Source: Ophiothrix spiculata (taxonomy: Eukaryota > Echinodermata > Ophiuroidea > Amphilepidida > Ophiotrichidae). From it: a stretch of 32,389 bases of DNA. The position numbers and the translations under genes were made by a program. This document shows positions 18,441 through 28,545 of the stretch, piece by piece; the stretch's first letter is position 1; each line of letters starts with the position of its first letter. The notes beneath the pieces are model-generated. The model made no database searches, was not told the DNA's origin, and saw only the letters and a program-made list of their open reading frames with translations. The stretch lies in the NCBI GenBank assembly GCA_000969725.1, contig JXSR01S009243.1. The stretch is one strand, 5' to 3'.

Positions 18441-18847
18441 GGTAACGGAAGGACAATCACAGAATTTTTCTGTATCTCAAACACATACATTGCCAAAATT
18501 GAATTGGATAAAATAAAACTAATTCCATATTTAGTTGAGTATACCTGAAAGCATTCATATGCAACAGGAATTTTTTCATAAAAATTCCTCTGTCGCAAAA
18601 TATGCATATTAATGAGGTCGGTCACGGAAGGACAGCAAAACGGACATGGTTTTTCACCTTGAGTACATTTTTGAAAATTTTTATGAAAGTTATGAAGACA
18701 TTTTATTTCAAAGTTACTGAATGCATTGTTTGGTGTTTCTGCAATAGTTTGCCACATTCCACATCAAAATATTCCCTACGATTATGTTTTAACAATGCGA
18801 AATGCGAAGGGATCATGGTCACGGAAGGACGGTAACGGAAGGACAAT
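18441..18847. repeat. Block bounded by GGTAACGGAAGGACAAT direct repeats
   Basis: GGTAACGGAAGGACAAT occurs at 18441-18457 and again, identical, at 18831-18847. Variants GGTCACGGAAGGAC lie at 18620 and 18817. The motif is GC-richer than its surroundings and always in the same orientation. Two overlapping open frames on opposite strands cross it but look random. The nature of the block is unknown; it could be a tandem-array remnant or an element with direct termini. Confidence 0.6.
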
Positions 18848-19460
18848 TTGTCCGCTGATGTTTGGGTGCACTGAACCGTAAAGCCTAGTCAGGATTAACA
18901 AAAAATGCAACCTCATGTGTAAATTTGATCCTTATTTAAGCCATTTAGAAAAATAACACCCAAGTAAATAATCAAGAATGGGTTGAAAAAATTAAATAAA
19001 AATTAATACTTTTCATTATGAAAATCAAGAAATTTGACCAAAAATTAGGTTTTTTAAAGAAATTTCACAGACATCTTTGTTCAGTCTTTTCAAAATTAGG
19101 TTCATTTTAAAGAGCTTCAAAATAGCTTTCTTTTGATACCAAACATATGGTGGTAGCATTTTTCATTGAATAGTTACATCCTTTTTTCAATATTTTTCTC
19201 ATGTCCACTTTTTCGTGAAAAAGCATATGTACATTTATGACAATTGAAAAAATGAAAAAAATTATGAAACTTATAAAATCTTTCCAAATAGTAAAATTTA
19301 TAAGGCTGTGAATTCAGGCAAAAAAATCAGCTTTTTTATTTGACCATATAAGTAGGTTTTTCAGTCATACATTTAATACTTGATACGTGAAAAGTATTTT
19401 CTAATCAGAAATTTTTAAGTTTTTCTATCCGTGCATGAATGAGTACATGTTTTATTTCAA
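18848..19460. other. AT-rich non-coding stretch
   Basis: T- and A-rich sequence with no supported gene or repeat. Confidence 0.35.
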
Positions 19461-19462
19461 AA

Positions 19463-19730
19463 ATGTCACAAACGTTACCAAAAAGTTACACCAAAATGTC
19501 ACAAATGTTACCAAACGTTACTAAACAAAACATTGCATTTAAAGAAATCCTGACGATAGAATTTCCTACCACTTTTATGAAATATTTGTAAATATGTTAC
19601 CCATCATCTGTAAAAAGCGCAATAAAAAATTTGCTAACATGTCAGAGAATTTTTACTTTGAAGTCATTTGGAGCAAAAATCCATTTCCGTGTGATGTCAC
19701 AAACGTTACCGAATGTTACACAAACTTTAT
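19463..19730. repeat. Cluster of GTCACAAACGTTACC motifs
   Basis: GTCACAAACGTTACC occurs at 19469 and 19697, GTCACAAATGTTACC near 19499, with CAAACGTTACTAAAC and CGAATGTTACACAAAC adjacent. A weaker CACAAACATTAC follows at 19870. The core AACGTT is palindromic. Whether this belongs to one larger repeat with the GGTAACGGAAGG block is unclear. Confidence 0.6.
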
Positions 19731-20554
19731 TCAGTATTTTGGCAAATATTTTAATCTTTAAACACCTGCATGTCTTTATCCCACCAGTGAGCACCATTAT
19801 CAACAACAAACTTGTGGATATAATGTTTATGCTAGGTTCTGTGGCTATTTAAAAGTGAACATTTTCAATCACAAACATTACTTTGGAATCACCCTCCTGT
19901 TTAATTGACCTGCATGCGCAGTTGTATTTCGTCTCCACCTTAATATTACGTTATATCCATTAATTACATACTTCTTGAAAAGAACACTCAATGAATGTTG
20001 AATATATTATAATGTATTATTCATGGACAAATTTCTGAGTTGTTCACATCTTGTTCATTCATAAACTCATGTTATATTGAACCAAGAAGAGATGTACGTA
20101 GTGCAAAATACGAACAGAAAGGGAATAACATTATTGTTTTATGGAAAGTTTTTACAACTTTAACTTTGATAATGCCTAGTGCAAATAAATAGGAACATTA
20201 TGCAAGTCTAAAACCAGTAAAACACACAATGACTTTTTTTTATCAAGCATCTAGTATTCATTTTCGGGAGTAAGTAAGCCTTAGTAAAATTGAAAAAAAT
20301 ATATATTGAGGGCAATGTAAAATCTTTTCAATACCATACCCCGGTACTATCACTTGTTTAAAACATCACCATATTTCTATACAAAATAAATGCATGCTGA
20401 AAATTCTGTTTGATTGTTATAAGTTGTTTTATGAGCATCACAGCCTTTTAATTCTCAAAAACACAGATTTTGATTAAAAAATGTCTCCCTGCACATTGTT
20501 TTCCCATTCAATTTCAGGATTAGACTTCAATTATTACGATCATACAGGACACCC
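19731..20554. other. AT-rich non-coding stretch
   Basis: No gene or clear repeat is supported before the satellite region begins. Confidence 0.35.
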
Positions 20555-20561
20555 TCTATTG

Positions 20562-20727
20562 ACAAAAATATGATCCTGCTTATGTATATTCATCACAACC
20601 AATCATGTCTATAACAAAATGGGGCACAACATATATATGATGTTGTGCCCACAAAAATATGATCCTGCTTATGTATATTCATCACAACCAATCATGTCTA
20701 TAACAAAATGGGGCACAACATATATAC
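20562..20727 (+). repeat. 89-bp tandem duplication within the satellite region
   Basis: A ~77-bp stretch starting ACAAAAATATGATCCTGC at 20562 is repeated virtually unchanged at 20651 (period 89). The junction contains GGGCACAACAT and its inverse ATGTTGTGCCC, so the boundary is itself a hairpin. The near identity suggests a recent event. Confidence 0.9.
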
Positions 20728-21009
20728 ATTTTAACGAGTGCAAGAGCTTGTTGTATTTACATAGCCTTAGGGGAGATTCACTCGAAGATCCGTACATAGG
20801 ATAATTGATTGAGGCAAATGTGAGCTCTTCAAAATAATGTGACTGGCAATTCAAATATGATGCATGATACTGGAGCAAGTAATGTGTAGACATAAGGAGG
20901 GGGAAATGAAGTATTACATCTATAAACATTAATGTGGGCATCACTCGAGTGGATAATTGTTTGGTGTTTTATACCATGTGGGAGATACCCCATGGTGGGC
21001 AGTCATATT

Positions 21010-21262
21010 TGAAATGGATACGAGTGTAAGGCCTACGCGCCGACAGGCTTGGCATTCAGTGAGAGCACAGGCTCAAAAAATGAGGGGTCATTGGGTGAGA
21101 GCACGATATTTTTCATTCAAAGAGTGAAATTTGGCATTCGGTGAGGGAAAAATATAAAAACTTATGGGGTCTTTGGGTGCAAGCACAGGCAATTGTTAAA
21201 TTTTATGGGTCTTTGGGTGACAGCGATGCTGAAAAGTGGGGGGGGGGTCTTTTGACCCTAAC
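21010..21262 (+). repeat. Inserted block with GGGTGAGAGCAC minisatellite
   Basis: Imperfect repeats of a ~55-bp phrase built on ATGGGGTCTTTGGGTGACAGC and GGCATTCGGTGAG interrupt the satellite and end at a G-run (21238-21247). It looks like a separate mobile or minisatellite block. The origin is not identified. Confidence 0.6.
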
Positions 21263-21620
21263 ATATGCGTCGCCTCCAGAATGGAACTGTCCTTCCCACC
21301 TACGTGGGTGATACACTCACCAATTCAGTGTCGAAGTGGTTACTGCAATTCCACAGTAAACATAAGAGATGCCAGAGGACTTGTCTAAAAAAGATGACAG
21401 TGAAGCATACAGTGAATGGTTGGGCTTCAGCAAGCCACCTTGGCCTCAACGGGGTCAAGGAGCAAAGCCCCTTGCAGGGGCTGCGCCCAATGAAAGCTGG
21501 TACATTTAAAGCATTTCAAAGCCATTTTGGAGGCTTTTTCTGGCCCAAATAAAGCACTGCAAATGACCTCCAAACTCCTCAAGGCCAAACCAGGCCCCCA
21601 CTGGGGAAAATATCTTACAT
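21263..21620. other. GC-richer unique block inside satellite, no gene assigned
   Basis: A 95-codon plus-strand frame (21265-21552) crosses this block, but it contains the palindromic CCCCTTGCAGGGGCTGCGCC-type phrase seen in mobile repeats, and I recognise no protein family. It is probably an inserted repeat fragment. Confidence 0.35.
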
Positions 21621-23544
21621 TGGACATTTGAGTGAGGTTTATTCAATACCGTCATAGTGAAACTACCTTTAAAGAAGTAAATGATGTATGATATTGGAGC
21701 AATCATGCCTAAGTAGAGTAAAATGGGGCACAACATACATTAACATTAATGCAGATATCAGCCTGAGTGTTAGCACTTGACAGTCGTAGCCTTGGGGAGA
21801 TTAACTAACCTGGCAAGTGACAGTGAAATGCCAATATATGCACAACATGCCTGGGTCGATTGCAGCGCTTGGGAATCAAAAACAACTTTTATGAAGCTTG
21901 TTTAGTATGTTTACGCCATGCTAGGCTTTTAAGATTTACAGGACAAAACTATTATCGACACTACGGGTGGGGAAAAATATCTTGCATTGGACATTAAAGG
22001 TCCGTACAGAGTCAACTACCCTGGAATATTCTATGCAACAATTGTCTGTGTTTAAATTATTATTTACACCAATCCACTAGTGCACTTTGAATTAGAATGG
22101 AGATTTGATGATGAAAAAAGCGATATCGTTTAGAGATCACTTCAAAACTCAAACGGCAGCGGAACCGGCCGATTGCTATTGTTCTGAACAAACAACTGCC
22201 CGGGCGGTCGATTTGAAGCGGCCCCTTAAAATATTTTCCCATAGAATATATTTCGTCCTGAAATAGTTGTTAGTATATTGACATACATTAAATCTGATTG
22301 AATTACAAATACTGTTTGCACAAAACAAGTAGGCCTAAAGAACATAGCCTTATAATAAGGGTTATATGCTATACACTTTATCATAGTGTAGCTACCTTTA
22401 AAGAAGTAAATGATGTATGATATTAGAGCAATCATGCCTAAGTAGAGTAAAATGGGGCACAACATACATTAACATTAATGCAGATATCAGCCTGAGTGTT
22501 AGCACTTGACAGTCGTAGCCTTGGGGAGATAAACTAACCTGGCAAGTGACAGTGAAATGCCAATATATGCACAACATGCCTGGGTCTATCGCAGTGCTCG
22601 GGAATCAAAAACGCTTTATGAAGCTTGTTTAGTGTGTTTATGACATGTAGGCTTTTAAGATTTAAAAGGACAAAACTATTATCCACACTAGTATAGGAAA
22701 AATATCTTACATCAGGTCTGTCTTACATTGGACATTAAAGGTCTGTACAGAGTCAACTACCCTATGAAATATTCTATGCAACAATTGTCTATGTTTTAAT
22801 TATTTTCACCTATCCTCTAGTGCACTTTGAATTAGAATTGAGATTTGATGATGGAAAATCGATATCGTTTAGGGATCACTTCAAAACTCAACTGGCGGTT
22901 GACCGTCCGGAATGGTTCTGAACAAAAACAACCGCCCAGAACCGCCGGTTCCAAGCGGTCAACATAGCCTTAGAATAAAGGTTATATGCTATACCCTTTA
23001 TCATAGTGTAGCTACCTTTAAAGAAGTAAATGATGTATGATATTGGAGCAATCATACCTAAGTAGAGTAAAATGGGGCACAACATACATTAACATTAATG
23101 CAGATATCAGCCTGAGTGTTAGCACTTGACAGTCGAAGCCTTGGGGAGATTAACTAACCTGGCAAGTGACAGTGAAATGCCAATATATGCACAACATGCC
23201 TGGGTCTATTGCGATGCTTGGGAATCAAAAACACTTTATGAAGCTTGTTTTAGTATGTTTATGACATGTAGGCTTTTAAGATTTAAAAGGACAAAACTAT
23301 TATCCACACTAGTATAGGAAAAATATCTTACATCAGGTCTGTCTTACATTGGACATTAAAGGTCCGTACAGAGTCAACTACCCTATGAAATATTCTATGC
23401 AACAATTGTCTATACTTAAATTATTTAAACCAATCTACTAGTGCACTTTGAATTAGAATTGAGATTTGATGATGAAAAATCTATATCGTTTAGAATACTT
23501 TCCCATAGAATTGTATCATAAAATAGCCATTATAAATTAACAAT

Positions 23545-23640
23545 TTGCCTGGATATGCTAATATATATACAATATGCCTGGATATGCCAAAATATGCACA
23601 ATATGCCTGGGTATGCCAATATATGAACAATATGCCTAAA
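23545..23640 (+). repeat. ~30-bp minisatellite, CAATATGCCTGG units
   Basis: Three to four imperfect units of GCCTGGATATGCCAAAATAT plus GCACAATAT lie within a satellite unit. It appears to be an expansion of the satellite's own CCAATATATGCACAACATGC segment. Confidence 0.75.
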
Positions 23641-23803
23641 CTAAGGTAAGGTGCTGGAGAAAATATCTTGCATACTTTACGGCTTACAAAACCATTATCA
23701 CAGTGTAGCTGCCTTTAAAGAAGTAAACGATGTATGATATTGGAGCAATCATGCCTTATAGAAGTAGAGTAAAATGGGGCACAACATACATTAACATTAA
23801 TGC

Positions 23804-24019
23804 AGATATCAGCCTGAGTGTTAGCACTTGACAGCCGTAGCCTTGGGGAGATTCTCTAACCTGGCAAGTGACAGTGGGGGGAAGGGGAGGGGGAATGGGA
23901 GGAGGGGGGGGAAGGGGGGAGGCAACCTGGGGAAGGGGGAGGGAGATATCAGCCTGAGTGTTAGCCCTTGACAGTCGTAGCCTTGGGGAGATTAACTAAC
24001 CTGGCAAGTGACAGTGAAA
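23804..24019 (+). repeat. Satellite segment duplicated around a G-rich purine tract
   Basis: About 74 bp (23804-23877, from AGATATCAGCCTGAG to AAGTGACAGTG) is repeated from 23944 (period 140). The link between copies, 23876-23945, is almost pure G/A with many G-runs of three or more. This is the same arrangement as the exon-fragment copies at 29567-30395. Confidence 0.85.
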
Positions 24020-24889
24020 TGTCAATATATGCACAACATGCCTGGGTCTATCACAATGCTCAGGAATCAAAACAACTTTATGGAGCTTGTTTAGTATGTT
24101 TATGCCATACTAGGCTTTTAAGATTTAAAAGAAGAACAAGAATTACTTACCTCATAAAGGAGAAATCAATAGAATGTTACTCTCTGACTTTCTGCTTTGT
24201 ACCCAACTGGAGGAGGTACTTATGTTTAGTCTGGGTGGGAATGTGCTTCCAAATTTTATAGAGGCCTTGTGACGTATCATACTATGAACATGGGTGATAG
24301 TTCAAATGCATTCAACATAAGATTTTCCAATCTATAAAATGCATTGCTATCAACGGGTTAATAAAATGCTGGCCCATGTTTATGAGGATGGTCATCAGAG
24401 GCAAACTCAGCCCAAACTAAGGTCCCGGAAAAATATCTTACATACTTTAAGATTTATACGGCCTACAAAACCATTATCACAGTGTAGCTAGCTACCTTTA
24501 AATGTATGATATTGGATCAATCATGCCTAAGTAGAGTAAAATTGGGCACAACATATAAACATTAATGCAGATATCAGCCTGAGTGTAAGCCCTTGACAGT
24601 CGTAGCCTTGGGGAGATTAACTAACCTGGCAAGTGACAGTGAAATGCCAATATATGCACAACATGCCTGGGTCTATCGCAATGCTCGGGAATCAAAAACA
24701 CTTTATGGAGCTTGTTTAGTATGTTTACGACATGCTAGGCTTTTAAGATTTAAAAGGACAAAACTATTATAATTCACACTAGGTGGTGGGGAAAAATATC
24801 TTACATTGGACATTAAAGGTCCGTACAGAGTCAACTACCCTATGAAATATTCCATACAAATATTGAACATTTGATTTAGGGCCTACAAA

Positions 24890-25404
24890 ACCATTATTTG
24901 GCTTTTGCACGTGCTAGAAAGTGTCTGACGTGTGATGAGCAGTGCGCCAACTTATGTGTACTGCGTAAACGAACTTCCGTAAAAACTGCCGTGCGTGACG
25001 TGCTAATTTGAACATTGAACATACGCTCATTTGAATATTCAGCAAGATTGGATATGTTGGTTATGATTCGAAAAATATGGACTAATTTACTTCCCCGTAT
25101 AGTCATTCCCACATGTAATCATATGAATAAGTTGAACCAGTTCCAATTCTGTACCCCATGATATGCTACATACTAACAACAGACTTGACGAGGCAAAAAA
25201 GGAGACACTCCATGTAATAATGAGGTGCAACGGGAAGATATAACAGGTGTTATTCCATCTGATACTTACTGGCAGACACATGATTGCATAACTGATTCTA
25301 AGTATGAAGAAGAGGTTAAACCATTTCTCAAAGCAAAAATATTGGTTACCTCGAGAGCTTATGGAATGTAACACCATTCCCTGTTCACTCATATGAATTG
25401 GTAA
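24890..25404. repeat. Diverged repeat, related to 25800-25930 and 26160-26400
   Basis: GGTTATGATTCGAAAAATATG with GGACTAATTTACTTCCCC near 25055-25095 matches GTTATGATTCGAGAAATGTGG and GACTAATTAACTTTCCC near 26213-26250. ATGAATAAGTTGAACCAGTTC near 25125 matches ATAAATTGAACCAGTTC near 25820. The long minus-strand frame at 25087-25392 is therefore not trusted as a gene. Confidence 0.55.
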
Positions 25405-25755
25405 TATCCCGCTAGTCCAAAGGTTTGCTAGTCCGAAATTGAAATAAGGTTTGCTAGTCCGAAAGTGTATTTTCCTATACTTGAGGGTTCGCTAGTCCTA
25501 ATTTGAAAAAAAAATTCTGTCAGTCCGAAAATAGGGTGCACTTACTAGTCCAAATTTAAAATATGGTTTTCGGACTAGCAAACCCTTTTCAATTTTCGAA
25601 CTGGTGAACCTTATTTCATATTTGGACTAGTGAACCTTAGGATTAGTAGGCCTTTTTAAATTTCGGCCTAGCGGACCTTATTTCATTTTCGGACTAGCGA
25701 ACCTTTGGACTAGCAAACCTTCGGACTGGCGAACCTTCAGACTAGCGAGCTGTAA
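25405..25755. repeat. Inverted minisatellite of GGTTTGCTAGTCCGAA units
   Basis: The left half (25408-25560) carries repeats of GGTTTGCTAGTCCGAAA, and the right half (25565-25752) carries the inverse TTTCGGACTAGCGAACC, separated by little spacer. Unit spacing varies from about 17 to 45 bp. The whole can fold on itself. Confidence 0.85.
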
Positions 25756-26400
25756 TCCAAAAATGAAATCTTTTCCTCTATTTAGCATCTCTGCATTACT
25801 GTACTGTAGTACATAATCATATAAATTGAACCAGTTCTAAACCTCAACATGTGCTTCATACACACATAGCTTCATAACACTGTCAGTGCATGAGGCAAAA
25901 TGGGGTAATATTCCAGGTGGCTATACTCTATAAACCATGAAGTATGTAACAAGCAATCAGACTCTGTTACGAGATCCATAGCATATCCTTTGTATTCTAC
26001 AACATTGTGAACTGGTGGTTTTGTATTGTGTTAGAGACTATAGCAATGATTGATTAGGATTGATTAAGACCAAATCACTGCGTATCAATATTTATTTATA
26101 TGAATTGTCCTTGATTTGGTATTATTTTGGGATAATTTTGTTGCTAACACATGGACAAACATTGAATATAAGTAAATTTGAATATGAATATGAATTTGAA
26201 TATTTGGCATGTTGTTATGATTCGAGAAATGTGGACTAATTAACTTTCCCATATGGTCATACTGGTTTATGTGCCTTTATCGGTTGCTTGTTGCATACTT
26301 CAAGATACACATAGGCACATAGCACTGTCAGTGCATGAGGCAAAATGGGGCAATATTCCAAGTGTCTTCACGTAGGTATCAACTCCACTTAATCAGTAAC
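25756..26400. repeat. Diverged direct repeats with GCATGAGGCAAAATGGGG
   Basis: CACTGTCAGTGCATGAGGCA, followed by AAATGGGG and ATATTCCA, occurs near 25880-25915 and again near 26320-26360. Weak similarity to the satellite's GGGGCACAAC segment is possible. No gene is supported. Confidence 0.55.
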
Positions 26401-26960
26401 ATCTGCTTGCAGAATTTACCATATGAACCACTCTTCACAATTTTGATTGTCTGTGTACTAATACCTAGACCATTCATTATCCGTCATATAATTTAACTAC
26501 TAATTTTCTGAATGTTTTCCACACCAGCATGACAAATGTGGTTATATAATTCTTTGATGTTAAGGTCATAGAGTTTGACATTATGGAAAACTTTAGGAAG
26601 ATCTCTTCATTAAATATTTTGTTAGTAACAAAGAAGTTTTACTTTTAAGAATTTAGTAATTTATTTTTAGAAACACTATCACTGAATTTCTCATTCTCTG
26701 GAGAATGAGAAATTGAAAGCACAAACAATTGTCTGTTTTACTATATATAAATGTTTAAGTTCAACAAGAATGGTTATGGATATTTGTTTCTAGTTGGTAG
26801 TACTCTCTGAAAATGCAATAAAATAAGTAGGTGTTGAACTTCACTTTAGTGAGCCGTGGCTAATCCCTTTAAAGGAGATTTCAGATGGTAAATATTTGAA
26901 TAGGACAAGTGGATATGGTTATATTCATGACCATAATATTGTTGATAATTAGAACGATAA
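26401..26960. other. AT-rich non-coding stretch with one perfect hairpin
   Basis: The arms 26685-26698 and 26701-26714 (AATTTCTCATTCTC and its exact inverse, 2-nt spacer) form a perfect 14-bp hairpin. Nothing else is recognised in the stretch. Confidence 0.6.
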
Positions 26961-26964
26961 TTAA

Positions 26965-27311
26965 AGCAATACTATAAAGTGTTTAAAATGAAGCGCCCCT
27001 CTCACTCATGGCATTTGATTTTTTGGGCTTATTGGGTTTGGTTTTGGTAGATATGAATACCCTCCACATGATTTGGCTCAAAGATGCTTACTTTTTCTGT
27101 TATGGCCATTTATTGAATTAAATTCGGGATCCCGAATTTAATTCCACATGTATTAGTATAGAAAAGCATGCATGTGCTTTTTATCGACTTTTTGGTGGCA
27201 AAACAATTTTTTTCAATAAACACACTCTAAACGCTTTTAGATAGTCACATTCCTCCATTTTATGCTGTTTTTACTATAAAACATTTTTGATCAAAATCTT
27301 ATAGTATTGCT
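26965..27311. mobile_element. 347-bp element flanked by TTAA, piggyBac-like MITE
   Basis: The ends AGCAATACTATAA and the inverted right end AGCAATACTATAAG match. TTAA lies directly outside on both sides (26961-26964, 27312-27315), the target used by piggyBac elements. A perfect 30-bp palindrome centred on GGGATCCC occupies 27115-27144. No transposase is encoded. The superfamily assignment rests only on TTAA. Confidence 0.7.
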
Positions 27312-27370
27312 TTAAGCTGGTCAAACATAAACCTGAATTGTACGAGTATTATCATCAAACCATCATAGAC

Positions 27371-27630
27371 AATTGAGGACCCTATAGAACTAAAAGGGGG
27401 TTAAGTCACAAAATCTTGAAAATTGAGTTTTGTCAATTTCCTGCTACAGAATTTTCATTTCTACATTCTGTAAAAGTTTTGTAGTAATTTGATGATCAGA
27501 ACATGCGTAAAAGTCACTGCGAAATACAGCAATACCATTCAAGACTACACAAATGATTTTATGTTTGTGCCGTTTTCTCAGTTTGTACTCAATGTGACTT
27601 AACCCCCTTCTAGTTCTATGGTCCTCAATT
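27371..27630. mobile_element. 260-bp MITE with AATTGAGGACC ends
   Basis: The left end AATTGAGGACCCTATAGAAC and the inverted right end AATTGAGGACCATAGAAC match and continue into AGGGGGTTAAGTCAC in both, giving ~38-bp inverted ends. It is non-coding; the minus-strand frame inside it is not protein-like. Confidence 0.82.
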
Positions 27631-27712
27631 ATAAACTCTTGTTGGAAAATATCAATTCCAACGATATTTTGCAAAACAAAAATCCCTTTACAAGAGCAGA
27701 GTAGTACATGTT

Positions 27713-28074
27713 ATATGTGATGACTCATCCCGAAAAGGGGGACTTTGCGACAGAACACTTTTCAAGAAACAGGTGAAAATAGGCAGCAAAAAATAAAGAA
27801 AATAAAAAGAAATTCCAGCAGATTTTCTGTTGTAAAATTTGATCGCCTTGATGAATTTTAACATGTAAGGTGTCATTTTAAAGCTTAGAAAATGCTGCAA
27901 CAGATGAATGAAAAAATCTAAATTGATATCACCTACAAACACTGTAAAGTGAAAGTTCCTCGTTTTGGAACTAGTCCTCGTTTTTCTAAAACGAGTAGGG
28001 TACTCGTTTTTCTAAAACGAGGAACAAAACAAGTAGCAAAACGAGGTAATTGCCTTTCGGGTGAGCCATCATAT
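27713..28074 (-). mobile_element. MITE family G, copy 3, with a rearranged interior
   Basis: It is opposite in orientation to the copies at 5675 and 6114: GACTTTGCGACAGAACAC, then GCAGATTTTCTGTTGTAAAA. The ends ATATGTGATGACTCATCCCG and, inverted, ATATGATGGCTCACCCG flank it. Between about 27950 and 28048 it carries an extra set of repeats of CTCGTTTTTCTAAAACGAG absent from the other two copies. Confidence 0.78.
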
Positions 28075-28219
28075 ATATACTAAAGAAACATCAAGGAAAA
28101 TATGACCAGAGGCTATCTTTATGGCTTTTCTATGATGGACAGTCACATTTAAAACTTTTTACCAAAATATTTTGCAGTCCCTGAACCATTAGTAACGTTG
28201 GGAGTTCACAGTTAATAAC

Positions 28220-28270
28220 AAAACCGTTTACACGGTATCTTATTCGTTCATATAACCGTGTAAACGTCTC
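28220..28270. repeat. 12-bp hairpin, CGTTTACACGGT arms
   Basis: The arms 28225-28236 and 28255-28266 are exact reverse complements around an 18-nt loop. No promoter or RNA gene is evident. The role is unknown. Confidence 0.65.
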
Positions 28271-28309
28271 CGCGGCCACCTAATTAAGTTATTTAATAGT
28301 TAAAAATGT

Positions 28310-28545
28310 TATCAAATTATACATTTTGCTTGACAAAACCAGTGAATATCTTACTCACATTATATTTCATCCTTCACATCGGAGGACTTCATCAGATCTG
28401 GTCAGCTGATCCACTTTCCCGGGAAACATCCGTCCTATAGATTTTCTTGATAGTCGATAGGACGAATGTTCACTGGTTTTGTCAAGCAAAATGTATAATT
28501 TGATGAAATTTCTACAAACCTAATGAATCTATTCAACGATGTTAA
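28310..28545 (-). mobile_element. Penelope-like retroelement tail, second copy (fossil)
   Basis: Inverted outer arms 28314-28346 and 28469-28501 (each with TTGCTTGACAAAACCAGTGA or its inverse) enclose a short interior matching the arm of the copy at 963-1086 (TCGGAGGACTTC and TCAGATCTGGTCA blocks). 28488-28545 matches, inverted, 873-930. The coding part is gone; it is a broken remnant made mostly of the two tails. A hammerhead-like core CTGATGA (28395-28389) with GAAA (28378-28375) lies on the minus strand. Confidence 0.68.

Larger units (their letters stand above)
20600..24890 (+). repeat. Complex satellite, ~620-780-bp units, five main copies plus diverged ones
   Basis: The landmark AAGTAAATGATGTATGATAT or its variant recurs around 21675, 22403, 23022, 23719 and 24497 (spacings about 620-780 bp). 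Each is followed by GGGGCACAACATA, CAGATATCAGCCTGAG, CTTGGGGAGATT and CCTGGCAAGTGACAGTG. Diverged partial units lie at 20600-20790 and 20855-20955. Units differ by internal gains, such as GC-rich blocks at 22150-22220 and 22890-22960. Frames encoding the same peptide start MLCPILLYLGMIA recur on the minus strand as satellite artefacts. Confidence 0.88.

Noticed and set aside
18437-18835. Overlapping frames of 106 and 77 codons on opposite strands
   Set aside because: They cover the GGTAACGGAAGG repeat block. No domain is recognisable and neither strand is favoured.
21265-21552. 95-codon plus-strand frame in the satellite region
   Set aside because: No recognisable domain; it spans a CCCCTTGCAGGGGCTGCGCC-type mobile-repeat phrase and overlaps minus-strand frames of equal quality.
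21506-23085. Repeated minus-strand frames beginning MLCPILLYLGMIA (ends near 21736, 22465, 23085)
   Set aside because: They recur because the satellite unit recurs, and the frames diverge or stop with each unit. There is no sign of a gene family.
25087-25392. 101-codon minus-strand frame
   Set aside because: The hydrophobic content is typical of random AT-rich DNA and the region is a diverged dispersed repeat.
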